Shown: positions 1 through 4,667, counted from the stretch's first letter. The stretch: 6,322 nt of DNA from Candidatus Gastranaerophilales bacterium (GCA_944326495.1 CALVEE010000143.1:1-6322), one strand, 5' to 3'. A program made the numbers and translations. The notes: a model not told the origin generated them from the sequence alone.

Positions 1-118
1 GAAAAAAGACCTTTCTTTAAACGAAAACTTTGCTGAAATGGGTTTAGGCTGGTTATCAAGAGAAGATAAACTTGAATACACTCAAAAAGCTAAATCAGTA
101 ACTGTAAAATTAAGATAG
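1..118 (+). CDS. 3' end of a probable small winged-helix domain protein (partial)
   Basis: This is the last 38 codons of a gene that starts outside the window; the frame begins at position 2 and ends with TAG at 116-118. The visible tail contains LSLNENFAEMGLGWLSREDK, followed by a short basic strand ending in VKLR. The pattern of a hydrophobic helix with a G-L-G-W-L-x-R-E-x-K motif, then a beta strand, resembles the C-terminal part of the small winged helix-turn-helix proteins of the DUF2582 type, where a similar LGWLxREDK motif is common. Those are roughly 70-100 residue proteins, presumed nucleic-acid binding, with no well established role. Only the tail is visible, so the family call is tentative. 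A strong terminator follows 22 bases after the stop. Confidence 0.6.
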   Translation, partial: KKDLSLNENFAEMGLGWLSREDKLEYTQKAKSVTVKLR

Positions 119-140
119 TAACTGAAAGAAAGTTTAAAGA

Positions 141-169
141 AAAACCTCTCTATTTTAGAGGGGTTTTTT
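141..169. terminator. Bidirectional Rho-independent terminator
   Basis: The stem 141-150 pairs with 158-167 (AAAACCTCTC with GAGGGGTTTT, one G-T wobble) around a 7-nt loop. On the plus strand it is followed by T to 169. On the minus strand the A-rich sequence at 136-144 reads as a T tract. It therefore serves the winged-helix gene from the left and the minus-strand gene from the right. The TAG stop of the minus-strand gene (150-152) sits at the top of the stem. Confidence 0.85.
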
Positions 170-494
170 CTTGTCTAACAGTAGGCGATAATCCTTTTAT
201 AGCAAAAGGTTTAGCAAAATAAACCGCACTTATAATACCTAAGACGGCGCCTAAAACATTCAAAGAAGTTCTTACGCCTTTCCATTTAGCCGGCAGGAAA
301 TTAGAGATAGAAAGCAAACCGCTTCCTGCCATCAAATAAATATACGCCTTAAAAATTCCTCTCGGAACTGCAACACAATCCTGAACATCACGCGGATTTT
401 TTACGTTATCTGCAATAACATCTATAAACTCACGCTTTTTAGGTTTTTCATTATTATAAAAATTCGGTCTTGTTTGTACTTTTGAAACATTCAT
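150..494 (-). CDS. Hypothetical small membrane protein with two predicted transmembrane helices
   Basis: The protein has 114 residues and is not recognised. The first ~45 residues are polar and charged, with a basic patch (KPKKREF) near residue 17. Two hydrophobic stretches follow, at about 47-68 (GIFKAYIYLMAGSGLLSISN) and 78-98 (LNVLGAVLGIISAVYFAKPF), separated by a short basic loop (AKWKGVR). The tail is basic. This suggests a hairpin-type inner-membrane protein. There is no signal peptide; the first hydrophobic segment is too far from the N-terminus. The ATG at 492-494 has no Shine-Dalgarno match upstream. It lies 35 bases downstream of the 371-residue gene on the same strand, so the two may be co-transcribed. 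No function can be assigned; the coding call rests on length, plausible protein composition and the terminator at its end. Confidence 0.65.
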   Translation of the reverse strand: MNVSKVQTRPNFYNNEKPKKREFIDVIADNVKNPRDVQDCVAVPRGIFKAYIYLMAGSGLLSISNFLPAKWKGVRTSLNVLGAVLGIISAVYFAKPFAIKGLSPTVRQEKTPLK

Positions 495-529
495 AACATT
501 TATATTAAATCCGATAAAATTTTTTTTTG

Positions 530-1645
530 CTATAGAATTTCTTTTTTCTTTTCCTGAAAAAGTTTAAATAGTTTACTCATGCGGATAAAATCATGCCTTG
601 CCAGCTGATAGAATTGTTTTAGCGAGTTTTCATCCAGAACTTTCTCCAGCATTTTTATTAATATTTCTTCTCTTTTTTTAAGAAAAACCGTTTTAAATTT
701 ATCTTCTGTGAAAATTTCATTCCAATTATTTAATTCTTCTAAAGATTCAGATTTGTTTATAAGCGTCAAGACATCTTTTTGTTTTTCTATTTCTTTAGAC
801 AGAATTTCAAATATTAATTTAGGAAACTTCTTTTTTTGGAATCTGTCTTTCAGCCGTTCCAGTTCTTCAATAGTATCACATTCACCATAAATAAAATCAA
901 AAGTGTTGTATCCTCCGGTATCTGATATTCTAAAACTTGCCTGCCCGAAATCTGTTGCATCAAGAATACCGGATTTCATTTGCTTTTCAACTTCTTTATT
1001 AGGAATTTGAAAGACCTGTCCTTTATAACCTGTAATTTCCGGAAACCTGCTAATTCCATAAAATACATTAATAACTGCCTGCGGATTATTTTGCTTGATA
1101 AGTTGAAACATATTTTTCATATTAGGCTCTTGTTCGCGATAAAAGCTGTAGTCACCCGGAATAATACAGGCATTAGTAAATCCTTCCGGCATAAGAGTTT
1201 TAATCATAAAGTCCAATTTTTTAACTTTTGTGTTTGGTGCAGCATGGTACATAGCATGTGTTTTGGTTTTATCATTATACAAATACATAACCGCGCAATC
1301 ATGAACAAATGATGTAGAAACCGGTCTGTTAGCATATGTTTTTAAAAAACTATCCGCATATCCGTCCTTGTTTGTAGATAATCCGCACAGCTTAAGTTTA
1401 AGCATTTTAGCTAAATTTTTCGGAGCAATACTTTTCCAAAAATCGGGGAGCATAAAAGCACCTTCACATTTAGTTCCGGCAAAAGCAACCGGCAGAATAT
1501 CTTTAATTTCATTTATGGATTCCTGCAAAGGTATATTATTATTTTTTACAAAAAAATCTTTTGCTAATGTTGATTTAAGTCTGTTTTTCCGGAAAACAGG
1601 CTTATTATATACAGGCTGATAATTATTTATTTTTATAACTTGCAT
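530..1645 (-). CDS. Hypothetical protein with a CheD-like Thr-Cys-His arrangement (possible deamidase-fold protein)
   Basis: The protein has 371 residues and no clear signal peptide or membrane segment. Residues 111-134 contain T111, C117 and H134, spaced T-x5-C-x16-H. This is the spacing of the catalytic Thr21, Cys27 and His44 of Thermotoga CheD, a chemoreceptor glutamine deamidase (recalled from family knowledge). The Cys follows a short strand, and the His lies in AMYH, compared with AMAH in CheD. Further on, CIIPGDYSFY (160-169) sits where CheD has its K-I-x-G-G-x-x-M-F strand and turn, and a helix plus hydrophobic strand follows (175-196). The N-terminal ~100 residues and the charged, helical C-terminal ~115 residues are extra: CheD is only about 160 residues. 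No chemotaxis gene is nearby. The fold and deamidase activity are inference; an unrelated protein with a chance match remains possible. The ATG at 1643-1645 has no obvious Shine-Dalgarno sequence. Confidence 0.75.
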   Translation of the reverse strand: MQVIKINNYQPVYNKPVFRKNRLKSTLAKDFFVKNNNIPLQESINEIKDILPVAFAGTKCEGAFMLPDFWKSIAPKNLAKMLKLKLCGLSTNKDGYADSFLKTYANRPVSTSFVHDCAVMYLYNDKTKTHAMYHAAPNTKVKKLDFMIKTLMPEGFTNACIIPGDYSFYREQEPNMKNMFQLIKQNNPQAVINVFYGISRFPEITGYKGQVFQIPNKEVEKQMKSGILDATDFGQASFRISDTGGYNTFDFIYGECDTIEELERLKDRFQKKKFPKLIFEILSKEIEKQKDVLTLINKSESLEELNNWNEIFTEDKFKTVFLKKREEILIKMLEKVLDENSLKQFYQLARHDFIRMSKLFKLFQEKKKEIL

Positions 1646-1675
1646 ATAAAAATTAAAACCCGCACAAAAAAAAAT

Positions 1676-1703
1676 TTGCGGTAATAAAAGTTTGTGTTAG
1701 AAT
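1676..1703 (+). promoter_or_regulatory. Probable promoter of the tRNA-Lys locus (extended -10)
   Basis: A -35 like TTGCGG (1676-1681) is followed after 16 bases by TAGAAT (1698-1703), preceded by TG one base upstream (TGTTAGAAT, an extended -10). The predicted start is near 1710, just before the decayed tRNA copy, so the primary transcript would carry about 150 nt of leader before the intact tRNA. The -35 also forms one arm of an imperfect CCGC/GCGG inverted repeat (1660-1681) between this locus and the divergent gene. Confidence 0.45.
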
Positions 1704-1713
1704 AGACATGTAA

Positions 1714-1755
1714 TTGACAAAAGAATACTTTTGGGTGCGTGGCGCAGTTGACTCT
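1714..1755 (+). pseudogene. Collapsed 5' copy of tRNA-Lys with its upstream flank
   Basis: Positions 1714-1755 repeat 1840-1892: the flank TTGACAAAAGAATA, then the tRNA 5' end GGGTGCGTGGCGCAGTT, then GACTCT. In between, 12 bases present in the intact gene are missing. The intact D-arm contains GCGCAGTT twice (at 1869 and 1881), and the loss equals one repeat unit, so slippage or recombination between these short repeats explains it. After GACTCT the similarity stops, before the anticodon is complete. The remnant cannot fold as a tRNA. Confidence 0.8.
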
Positions 1756-1839
1756 GCCGAAAAAAATCCGAACCGTTGAGGATTTTTTGAGAGGAAGCGA
1801 ACACGAAAGTGTTCCCGCTAGCAACTGCGGGACAAAGGT
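1756..1839. repeat. 84-nt insert made of foldback structures between the tRNA copies
   Basis: Three hairpins can be drawn. The first is 1761-1769 with 1780-1788 (9 perfect pairs, AAAAAATCC/GGATTTTTT). The second is GAACAC/GTGTTC (1799-1804 with 1809-1814), closed by a GAAA tetraloop. The third is CCCGC/GCGGG (1814-1818 with 1827-1831), which competes with the second. The complement of 1814-1831 contains CGCAGTTGCTAGCG, which differs at one base of 14 from the tRNA D-arm CGCAGTTGGTAGCG, so a small inverted D-arm-like piece may be included. No open reading frame here looks real. Confidence 0.5.
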
Positions 1840-1859
1840 TTGACAAAAGAATATTTTAT

Positions 1860-1935
1860 GGGTGCGTGGCGCAGTTGGTAGCGCAGTTGACTCTTAATCA
1901 ATTGGTCGTGGGTTCGAGTCCCACCACACCCACCA
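1860..1935 (+). tRNA. tRNA-Lys (anticodon CTT)
   Basis: A complete 76-nt cloverleaf with encoded CCA, decoding AAG. The acceptor arm is 1860-1866 with 1925-1931, and the D stem is GCGC/GCGC with loop AGTTGGTA. The anticodon stem GTTGA/TCAAT encloses the loop CTCTTAA, with anticodon CTT at 1893-1895. The variable loop is TGGTC, and the T stem GTGGG/CCCAC encloses TTCGAGT. The discriminator is A1932, followed by CCA. The anticodon arm and variable region match bacterial lysine tRNAs closely. One oddity: acceptor pair 6-67 is C-A (1865 and 1926), a mismatch in an otherwise paired stem. Confidence 0.96.
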
Positions 1936-1940
1936 TTTAT

Positions 1941-1967
1941 AAAAGAGGGCTTTAACCCTCTTTTTTT
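1941..1967. terminator. Bidirectional terminator after tRNA-Lys
   Basis: The stem 1941-1949 (AAAAGAGGG) pairs with 1956-1964 (CCCTCTTTT) around a 6-nt loop, with T continuing to 1967. It ends the tRNA transcript six bases after its CCA. It also serves the convergent minus-strand gene, whose TAA stop (1952-1954) lies in the loop; on the minus strand the A run at 1941-1944 supplies T residues. Confidence 0.88.
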
Positions 1968-2767
1968 AGTCTATTTCTTTCTGATTGTATAATTTCACCT
2001 AGTTTTTTATTTAACAGAGCCAATTTTTCATCATAATGATATTCTGACAAGTCATAATTTTTGTTCTGAAATTTTAAATGGTCAGCTTTTTCAATATGTT
2101 TATCAATACCGTGTTCTGCCTGATGTACATTTCTTTCATCCAAAAGACTGTATCTGAAAAATTGTAAGATATTAATTTTTTCTTCAGCCTTTTTTCTTTG
2201 CAGATATTTGTCAAGATTTTTTGGATTTAGAGTCTGTTTTTCAGCAATATTATTCATATAAAACTCTCCGGCTTCTTTTGTATTATACCCCTTATTATTC
2301 ATGATAATTTTTCTGGCTAAGAATTTCGGGTTAAAAATTTCATTAAAAAATCTTTGTGTTGTTTTTAAAAACAATTGTGCAGAGCTTTTATGAATATTTT
2401 CAAACCAATATGTAACAGGAAGAGCGAACGCATATCCTCTTATTTTATTTTGTGCACCCAGTAGCGGAGTCATTTTTGCTTTTTTAGGACTGCCGGATTC
2501 AAAAATTTCAATTCCGGGCTTAAAACCGCTTGTTTCTTTGAGAATTCTTTTAAAAACTGACTGTTTAATTTCTCTGTTAACAAATTTATCTTGAAGATTA
2601 TCATAAAATCTCAAGTTGAGTAAACGCGCTTTCTGGAGTCTTTGTTCCGTCGTACCCTTTGACATTGACAAAGGTAAAAATACTTTGCTTTTATTTATAC
2701 TTAATTTCACCATACTATTTATAAAACCCGTAAAAATTTTTTTTGCTAGCTTTACACTGTCGTTCAT
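1952..2767 (-). CDS. Hypothetical protein, charged and mostly helical
   Basis: The protein has 271 residues and is not recognised. The N-terminal ~20 residues (LAKKIFTGFINSMVKLSI) are amphipathic and could lie on a membrane, but they are not hydrophobic enough for a clear signal peptide. A central region (about 104-160) contains GYAFALPVTYWFENIHKSSA and reads as packed helices rich in Phe, Tyr and Trp. The C-terminal third is strongly charged, with several histidines between 215 and 245 (VHQAEH, DKHIEKADH, YHYDEK), which could bind metal but do not match a motif I know. The ATG at 2765-2767 has no Shine-Dalgarno match. The gene ends inside the shared terminator with the tRNA gene. Its length and sensible composition support it as a real gene; its function is unknown and it may be restricted to its lineage. 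Confidence 0.72.
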   Translation of the reverse strand: MNDSVKLAKKIFTGFINSMVKLSINKSKVFLPLSMSKGTTEQRLQKARLLNLRFYDNLQDKFVNREIKQSVFKRILKETSGFKPGIEIFESGSPKKAKMTPLLGAQNKIRGYAFALPVTYWFENIHKSSAQLFLKTTQRFFNEIFNPKFLARKIIMNNKGYNTKEAGEFYMNNIAEKQTLNPKNLDKYLQRKKAEEKINILQFFRYSLLDERNVHQAEHGIDKHIEKADHLKFQNKNYDLSEYHYDEKLALLNKKLGEIIQSERNRLKKEG

Positions 2768-2825
2768 AATAAATTTTAGAAAATTAAAAATGCTAATCTT
2801 TAGCTATATTTTCTTCTACGGAATT

Positions 2826-2834
2826 AATATAACA
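2826..2834 (-). promoter_or_regulatory. Possible extended -10 promoter for the 271-residue gene
   Basis: On the minus strand TGTTATATT (2834 down to 2826) fits an extended -10 (TG-N-TATATT). The transcript would start near 2820 and have a leader of about 50 nt. No good -35 hexamer is visible 17 bases upstream, so this is a weak prediction in very AT-rich DNA. Confidence 0.3.
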
Positions 2835-2886
2835 GTCCGGAAAAAAATATATTATCATAGAGCAAAATGTAATCAATAATTAATAT

Positions 2887-2950
2887 CTTCTCCTCCTAAT
2901 CTACTTCTGCCATGGTATAAGAGATCATCTAAAACTCAAGGAGGGGGAAG
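2887..2950. repeat. Foldback unit with an 11-bp closing stem
   Basis: CTTCTCCTCCT (2887-2897) pairs with AGGAGGGGGAAG (2939-2950), giving 11 pairs with one G-T wobble and one bulged G (2947). The 41-nt interior has only weak structure, including the palindrome CCATGG (2910-2915). Its G-rich 3' arm resembles the 3' arms of the two REP-like units that follow, so it may be a third, more diverged member of the same cluster. It encodes no plausible protein. Confidence 0.5.
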
Positions 2951-2973
2951 GCAGTTGGACATACTTGCTAAAC

Positions 2974-3048
2974 CCTCGCCCTACGTGAGAGGATAGAATT
3001 TCAATACGAAACGTAAGTTGAGTATTAGAAATTCTTGGTGAGGTGGCA
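2974..3048 (+). repeat. REP-like foldback unit, left copy
   Basis: The outer stem CCTCGCC (2974-2980) pairs with GGTGAGG (3037-3043), with one G-T pair. Inside lie a short arm (2980-2992) and a long hairpin: AGAATTTC (2995-3002) with GAAATTCT (3028-3035), then AATAC (3003-3007) with GTATT (3022-3026). One A is bulged at 3027 and the loop is 14 nt. The right-hand unit at 3128-3197 is an inverted copy. The architecture of two arms closed by CCTC..GAGG resembles widespread REP/MITE-type bacterial repeats; membership of any named family is inference. Confidence 0.7.
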
Positions 3049-3067
3049 GACCCGTTAGGGGTATATT

Positions 3068-3113
3068 GAAGATATAGTTTTCATATTCATATCTTTTCGG
3101 TTTTTATTTTTTT
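3068..3113 (+). terminator. Weak terminator-like hairpin between the two repeat units
   Basis: AAGATAT (3069-3075) pairs with ATATCTT (3089-3095), and the T-rich tract 3101-3113 follows a few bases later. The stem is almost all A-T and the T tract is not adjacent, so its activity is doubtful. It could end a transcript that includes the left repeat unit. Confidence 0.3.
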
Positions 3114-3127
3114 CTACAGGATAAGAT

Positions 3128-3197
3128 TGCCCCCTCACCGCATCCGTAGTTTTCGGCGCAGTCTCAAACACGGCTGCTCCTCTCCCGCAGGGCGAGG
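3128..3197 (-). repeat. REP-like foldback unit, right copy (inverted)
   Basis: Read on the minus strand, this unit starts CCTCGCCCTGCGGGAGAGGA and ends GGTGAGGGGGCA. It matches the left unit at 18 of 20 bases at one end and 11 of 12 at the other. The inner hairpin has different bases but the same plan: GCA-x-CCGT-GTTT paired with AAAC-bulge-ACGG-x-TGC (plus-strand 3140-3152 with 3166-3177), one bulged base at 3148 and a 13-nt loop. On the plus strand CTC-x-CCC/GGG-x-GAG at 3179-3197 can also form an alternative tight hairpin. Confidence 0.7.
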
Positions 3198-3228
3198 AAA
3201 ACGTACTTTTTGTTTTCATTTGAACACT

Positions 3229-3234
3229 TATAAT
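3229..3234 (+). promoter_or_regulatory. Perfect -10 box with no clear -35
   Basis: TATAAT at 3229-3234 predicts a start near 3241, eight bases before the ATG of the possible 40-codon reading frame. No convincing -35 hexamer lies 16-18 bases upstream (the region is T-rich, 3205-3212). The inverted pair TACTTTTT (3204-3211) and AAAAAGTA (3239-3246) flanks the box. It may give a longer folC transcript than the promoter at 3328. Confidence 0.4.
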
Positions 3235-3248
3235 AAATAAAAAGTAGT

Positions 3249-3371
3249 ATGAAGGTTACACCACGATTAATTGAAAAAATATTGTGGAATGAGCCTCGCA
3301 CTGTTGTTATTAGAATGTATTTTGTTATAGATAAAATCCTAAATTTATCATATAATCAGAGTTATGTATGA
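3249..3371 (+). CDS. Possible 40-residue leader peptide overlapping the folC start
   Basis: ATG 3249 to TGA 3369-3371 encodes 40 residues beginning MKVTPRLIEKILWNEPRTVV. The middle is hydrophobic (TVVIRMYFVIDKIL). Its end overlaps the folC start by eight bases (ATGTATGA), a geometry seen in translational coupling. A perfect TATAAT lies 15-20 bases upstream of its ATG. There is no good Shine-Dalgarno match before the ATG, and a 40-codon open frame can occur by chance. I do not recognise the peptide. If real, it could couple folC translation to ribosomes arriving from the longer transcript. Confidence 0.28.
   Translation: MKVTPRLIEKILWNEPRTVVIRMYFVIDKILNLSYNQSYV
3328..3356 (+). promoter_or_regulatory. 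folC promoter, predicted to give a leaderless mRNA
   Basis: TAGATA (3328-3333, 4 of 6 to TTGACA) is separated by 17 bases from a perfect TATAAT (3351-3356). The usual start, seven bases past the box, falls at 3363-3364, on the A of the folC ATG. Transcription would thus begin at the start codon, in agreement with the absence of a Shine-Dalgarno sequence. Confidence 0.5.
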
Positions 3372-4512
3372 AGATGCTGTAAAACTTTTAACAAGCAGGG
3401 GAAAATTTTATATAGACTTAAGTCTGGATAGGATTAGAGAAGCTTTGAAAATTTTTTCTAATCCCCAGGATAATTTGAAATGTATCCATGTTGCAGGAAC
3501 CAACGGCAAAGGCTCTGTCTGTGCCATTCTGGATTCTATTCTCCGTGCAGCAGGTTACAAAACCGGATTATATACCAGTCCGCATATTTGGGAATATACG
3601 GAAAGGATTAAGATTTGCGGGGCAGAGATTTCGAAAGCTGATTTTGAAAGATATGTTCAGGAGGTTTGTGACTGCGGAGTACACCTTACGGAATTTGAGA
3701 TACTTACGGTTGTTATGTTTTTGTATTTTAAACGCAGTAATGTCGATATCGTTATCTTAGAAACAGGACTCGGCGGCAGATTTGATGCGACAAATGTTAT
3801 TAAAACAAATCTCTGCTCAATAATTACACAAATCGATTTAGACCATACAGAAAGATTAGGGAATACAAAAGATAAGATTGCATTTGAAAAAGCCGGAATT
3901 ATTAAAAAAGGCGCGCCTGTGATTACATCAATGGGATATGAGGCAATAAAAGACAGGGCAGACGAGCTGGGTTCTCTTTTTATTCTTACAACACCTTATG
4001 TTAAACCTGAATTCATAGAAGCTCTTTCCCTGAAAGGTCTGCACCAGGTTGACAATCTAGCCCTTGCAATAAATGCGATTAATTATCTGTTCAAAGATAT
4101 TCCGGATGAGACGATCATTGAGGGCTTAAGAAAAGTTAAGAACCCGTGCAGATTTCAATACTTTGACACACAAAATCTGATAGTGGATGCGTCGCACAAC
4201 CCCAATGGAATAGAGGCTTTAAGGAATAATCTGGATTATTATTTCCCCTTGGATAAACGGCGGTTTGTTTTTGGATGTCTAAAAAACAAGGATTACGAAA
4301 AAATGATGAAGATTTTATTCCGCGAAGGCGATGAGGTTTATCTCAATGAATTTGATTATCCAAATGCCTGTGACTATAAGACTTTACAGAAAAGCTGTCC
4401 GGTAAAAGCCTGCAAGTACACAAATCAAGACCTAACTAATGACAAGTTAAATATTATATGCGGTTCTTTTTATATGATAAGTAATCTGAAATGGCTGAAG
4501 AGAAATTCATAG
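3364..4512 (+). CDS. folC: Folylpolyglutamate synthase / dihydrofolate synthase
   Basis: This is an ATP-dependent cytosolic ligase of the Mur ligase superfamily that adds glutamate to folates and, in bifunctional members, to dihydropteroate. The visible motifs are the P-loop GTNGKGS (residues 45-51), the TSPHI motif (71-75), LETGLGGRFDATN (132-144), and TQIDLDHTERLG (155-166) with the conserved His161. EKAGIIKKG (175-183) includes the lysine (K176) that is carbamylated in the family. HQVDNLALAINA (227-238) follows, then DASHNPNG (275-282) in the C-terminal domain, GCLKNKD (304-310) and CGSFYMI (366-372). At 382 residues it is shorter than the usual ~420-430; the loss is mainly between about 200 and 222, where most members have extra strands before the HQ motif. 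The N-terminus (MYEDAVKLLTSRGKF) aligns with family starts, supporting ATG 3364. It may be bifunctional; no separate folA or folP is in view. Confidence 0.95.
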   Translation: MYEDAVKLLTSRGKFYIDLSLDRIREALKIFSNPQDNLKCIHVAGTNGKGSVCAILDSILRAAGYKTGLYTSPHIWEYTERIKICGAEISKADFERYVQEVCDCGVHLTEFEILTVVMFLYFKRSNVDIVILETGLGGRFDATNVIKTNLCSIITQIDLDHTERLGNTKDKIAFEKAGIIKKGAPVITSMGYEAIKDRADELGSLFILTTPYVKPEFIEALSLKGLHQVDNLALAINAINYLFKDIPDETIIEGLRKVKNPCRFQYFDTQNLIVDASHNPNGIEALRNNLDYYFPLDKRRFVFGCLKNKDYEKMMKILFREGDEVYLNEFDYPNACDYKTLQKSCPVKACKYTNQDLTNDKLNIICGSFYMISNLKWLKRNS

Positions 4513-4592
4513 TTAATCTGAGGAATAACTATATTAAAAGAATGCCTGCTAAATTTTTCAAGGTAATAGCTAAAAAAGCCCGGCTTATTTAG
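4491..4592 (+). CDS. Possible 33-residue basic peptide overlapping the folC 3' end
   Basis: ATG 4491 to TAG 4590-4592 in a different frame from folC, overlapping it by 22 bases. It begins MAEEKFIVNLRNNYIKRMPA and continues FFKVIAKKARLI; the second half is basic and amphipathic. The stop codon falls in the 3' arm of the hairpin 4571-4591, much as two other genes of this window end inside a terminator. There is no clear Shine-Dalgarno site, and the length is within chance, so it is listed only as a candidate. The N-terminus is faintly reminiscent of archaeal/eukaryotic L31e ribosomal proteins, but it is far too short to support that. Confidence 0.25.
   Translation: MAEEKFIVNLRNNYIKRMPAKFFKVIAKKARLI
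4571..4591 (+). terminator. Hairpin after folC, weak terminator
   Basis: TAAAAAAGC (4571-4579) pairs with GCTTATTTA (4583-4591) with one mismatch around the loop CCG. No continuous T tract follows, only T-rich sequence to 4618, so termination may be partial and some folC transcripts may read into atpD. Confidence 0.4.
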
Positions 4593-4614
4593 AGTTCTGT
4601 ATTTATTTCCTTAT

Positions 4615-4667
4615 TTTTACCCCCTTGTTTTACCCCTTGTTTTACCCCCTGTATTTAAAACCCCTTG
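4615..4667 (+). repeat. Four C-tract repeats upstream of atpD
   Basis: Three adjacent units of 12-13 bases, TTTTACCCCCTTG (4615-4627), TTTTACCCCTTG (4628-4639) and TTTTACCCCCTG (4640-4651), are followed by a looser fourth, TATTTAAAACCCCTTG (4652-4667). The TTG of the last unit is the start of the predicted atpD -35 box. On the minus strand this is four tracts of 4-5 G separated by 11, 8 and 8 bases. The location suggests a regulator-binding array or an unusual DNA structure at the promoter; neither is proven. Confidence 0.75.

Noticed and set aside
708..1619. Several plus-strand frames opposite the 371-residue gene
   Set aside because: They are shadows of a longer minus-strand gene that has a recognisable motif arrangement; none has a ribosome binding site or a plausible protein.
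1633..1824. Minus-strand 63-codon frame covering the tRNA copy and promoter
   Set aside because: It starts at a TTG inside a hairpin, runs antisense through the tRNA remnant and the tRNA promoter, and its predicted protein has no sensible composition or motif.
1756..1839. Intron in a tRNA gene
   Set aside because: The sequence after the insert is a second full copy of the flank and tRNA, not a 3' exon, so a tandem duplication explains it better.
2616..2879. Plus-strand 87-codon frame overlapping the start of the 271-residue gene
   Set aside because: It is mostly antisense to that gene, rich in Phe/Ile from AT-rich DNA, and has no start signal.
2887..3197. CRISPR array
   Set aside because: The repeats are inverted foldbacks with no regular direct repeats and spacers, and no cas gene is present.
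2887..3199. 6S, RNase P or transfer-messenger RNA gene
   Set aside because: The diagnostic motifs of RNase P and tmRNA are absent, and the foldbacks are explained as inverted copies of one repeat unit and not as a 6S-type rod.
4491..4592. Truncated L31e-like ribosomal protein
   Set aside because: The resemblance is limited to a few N-terminal residues and the frame has only 33 codons.
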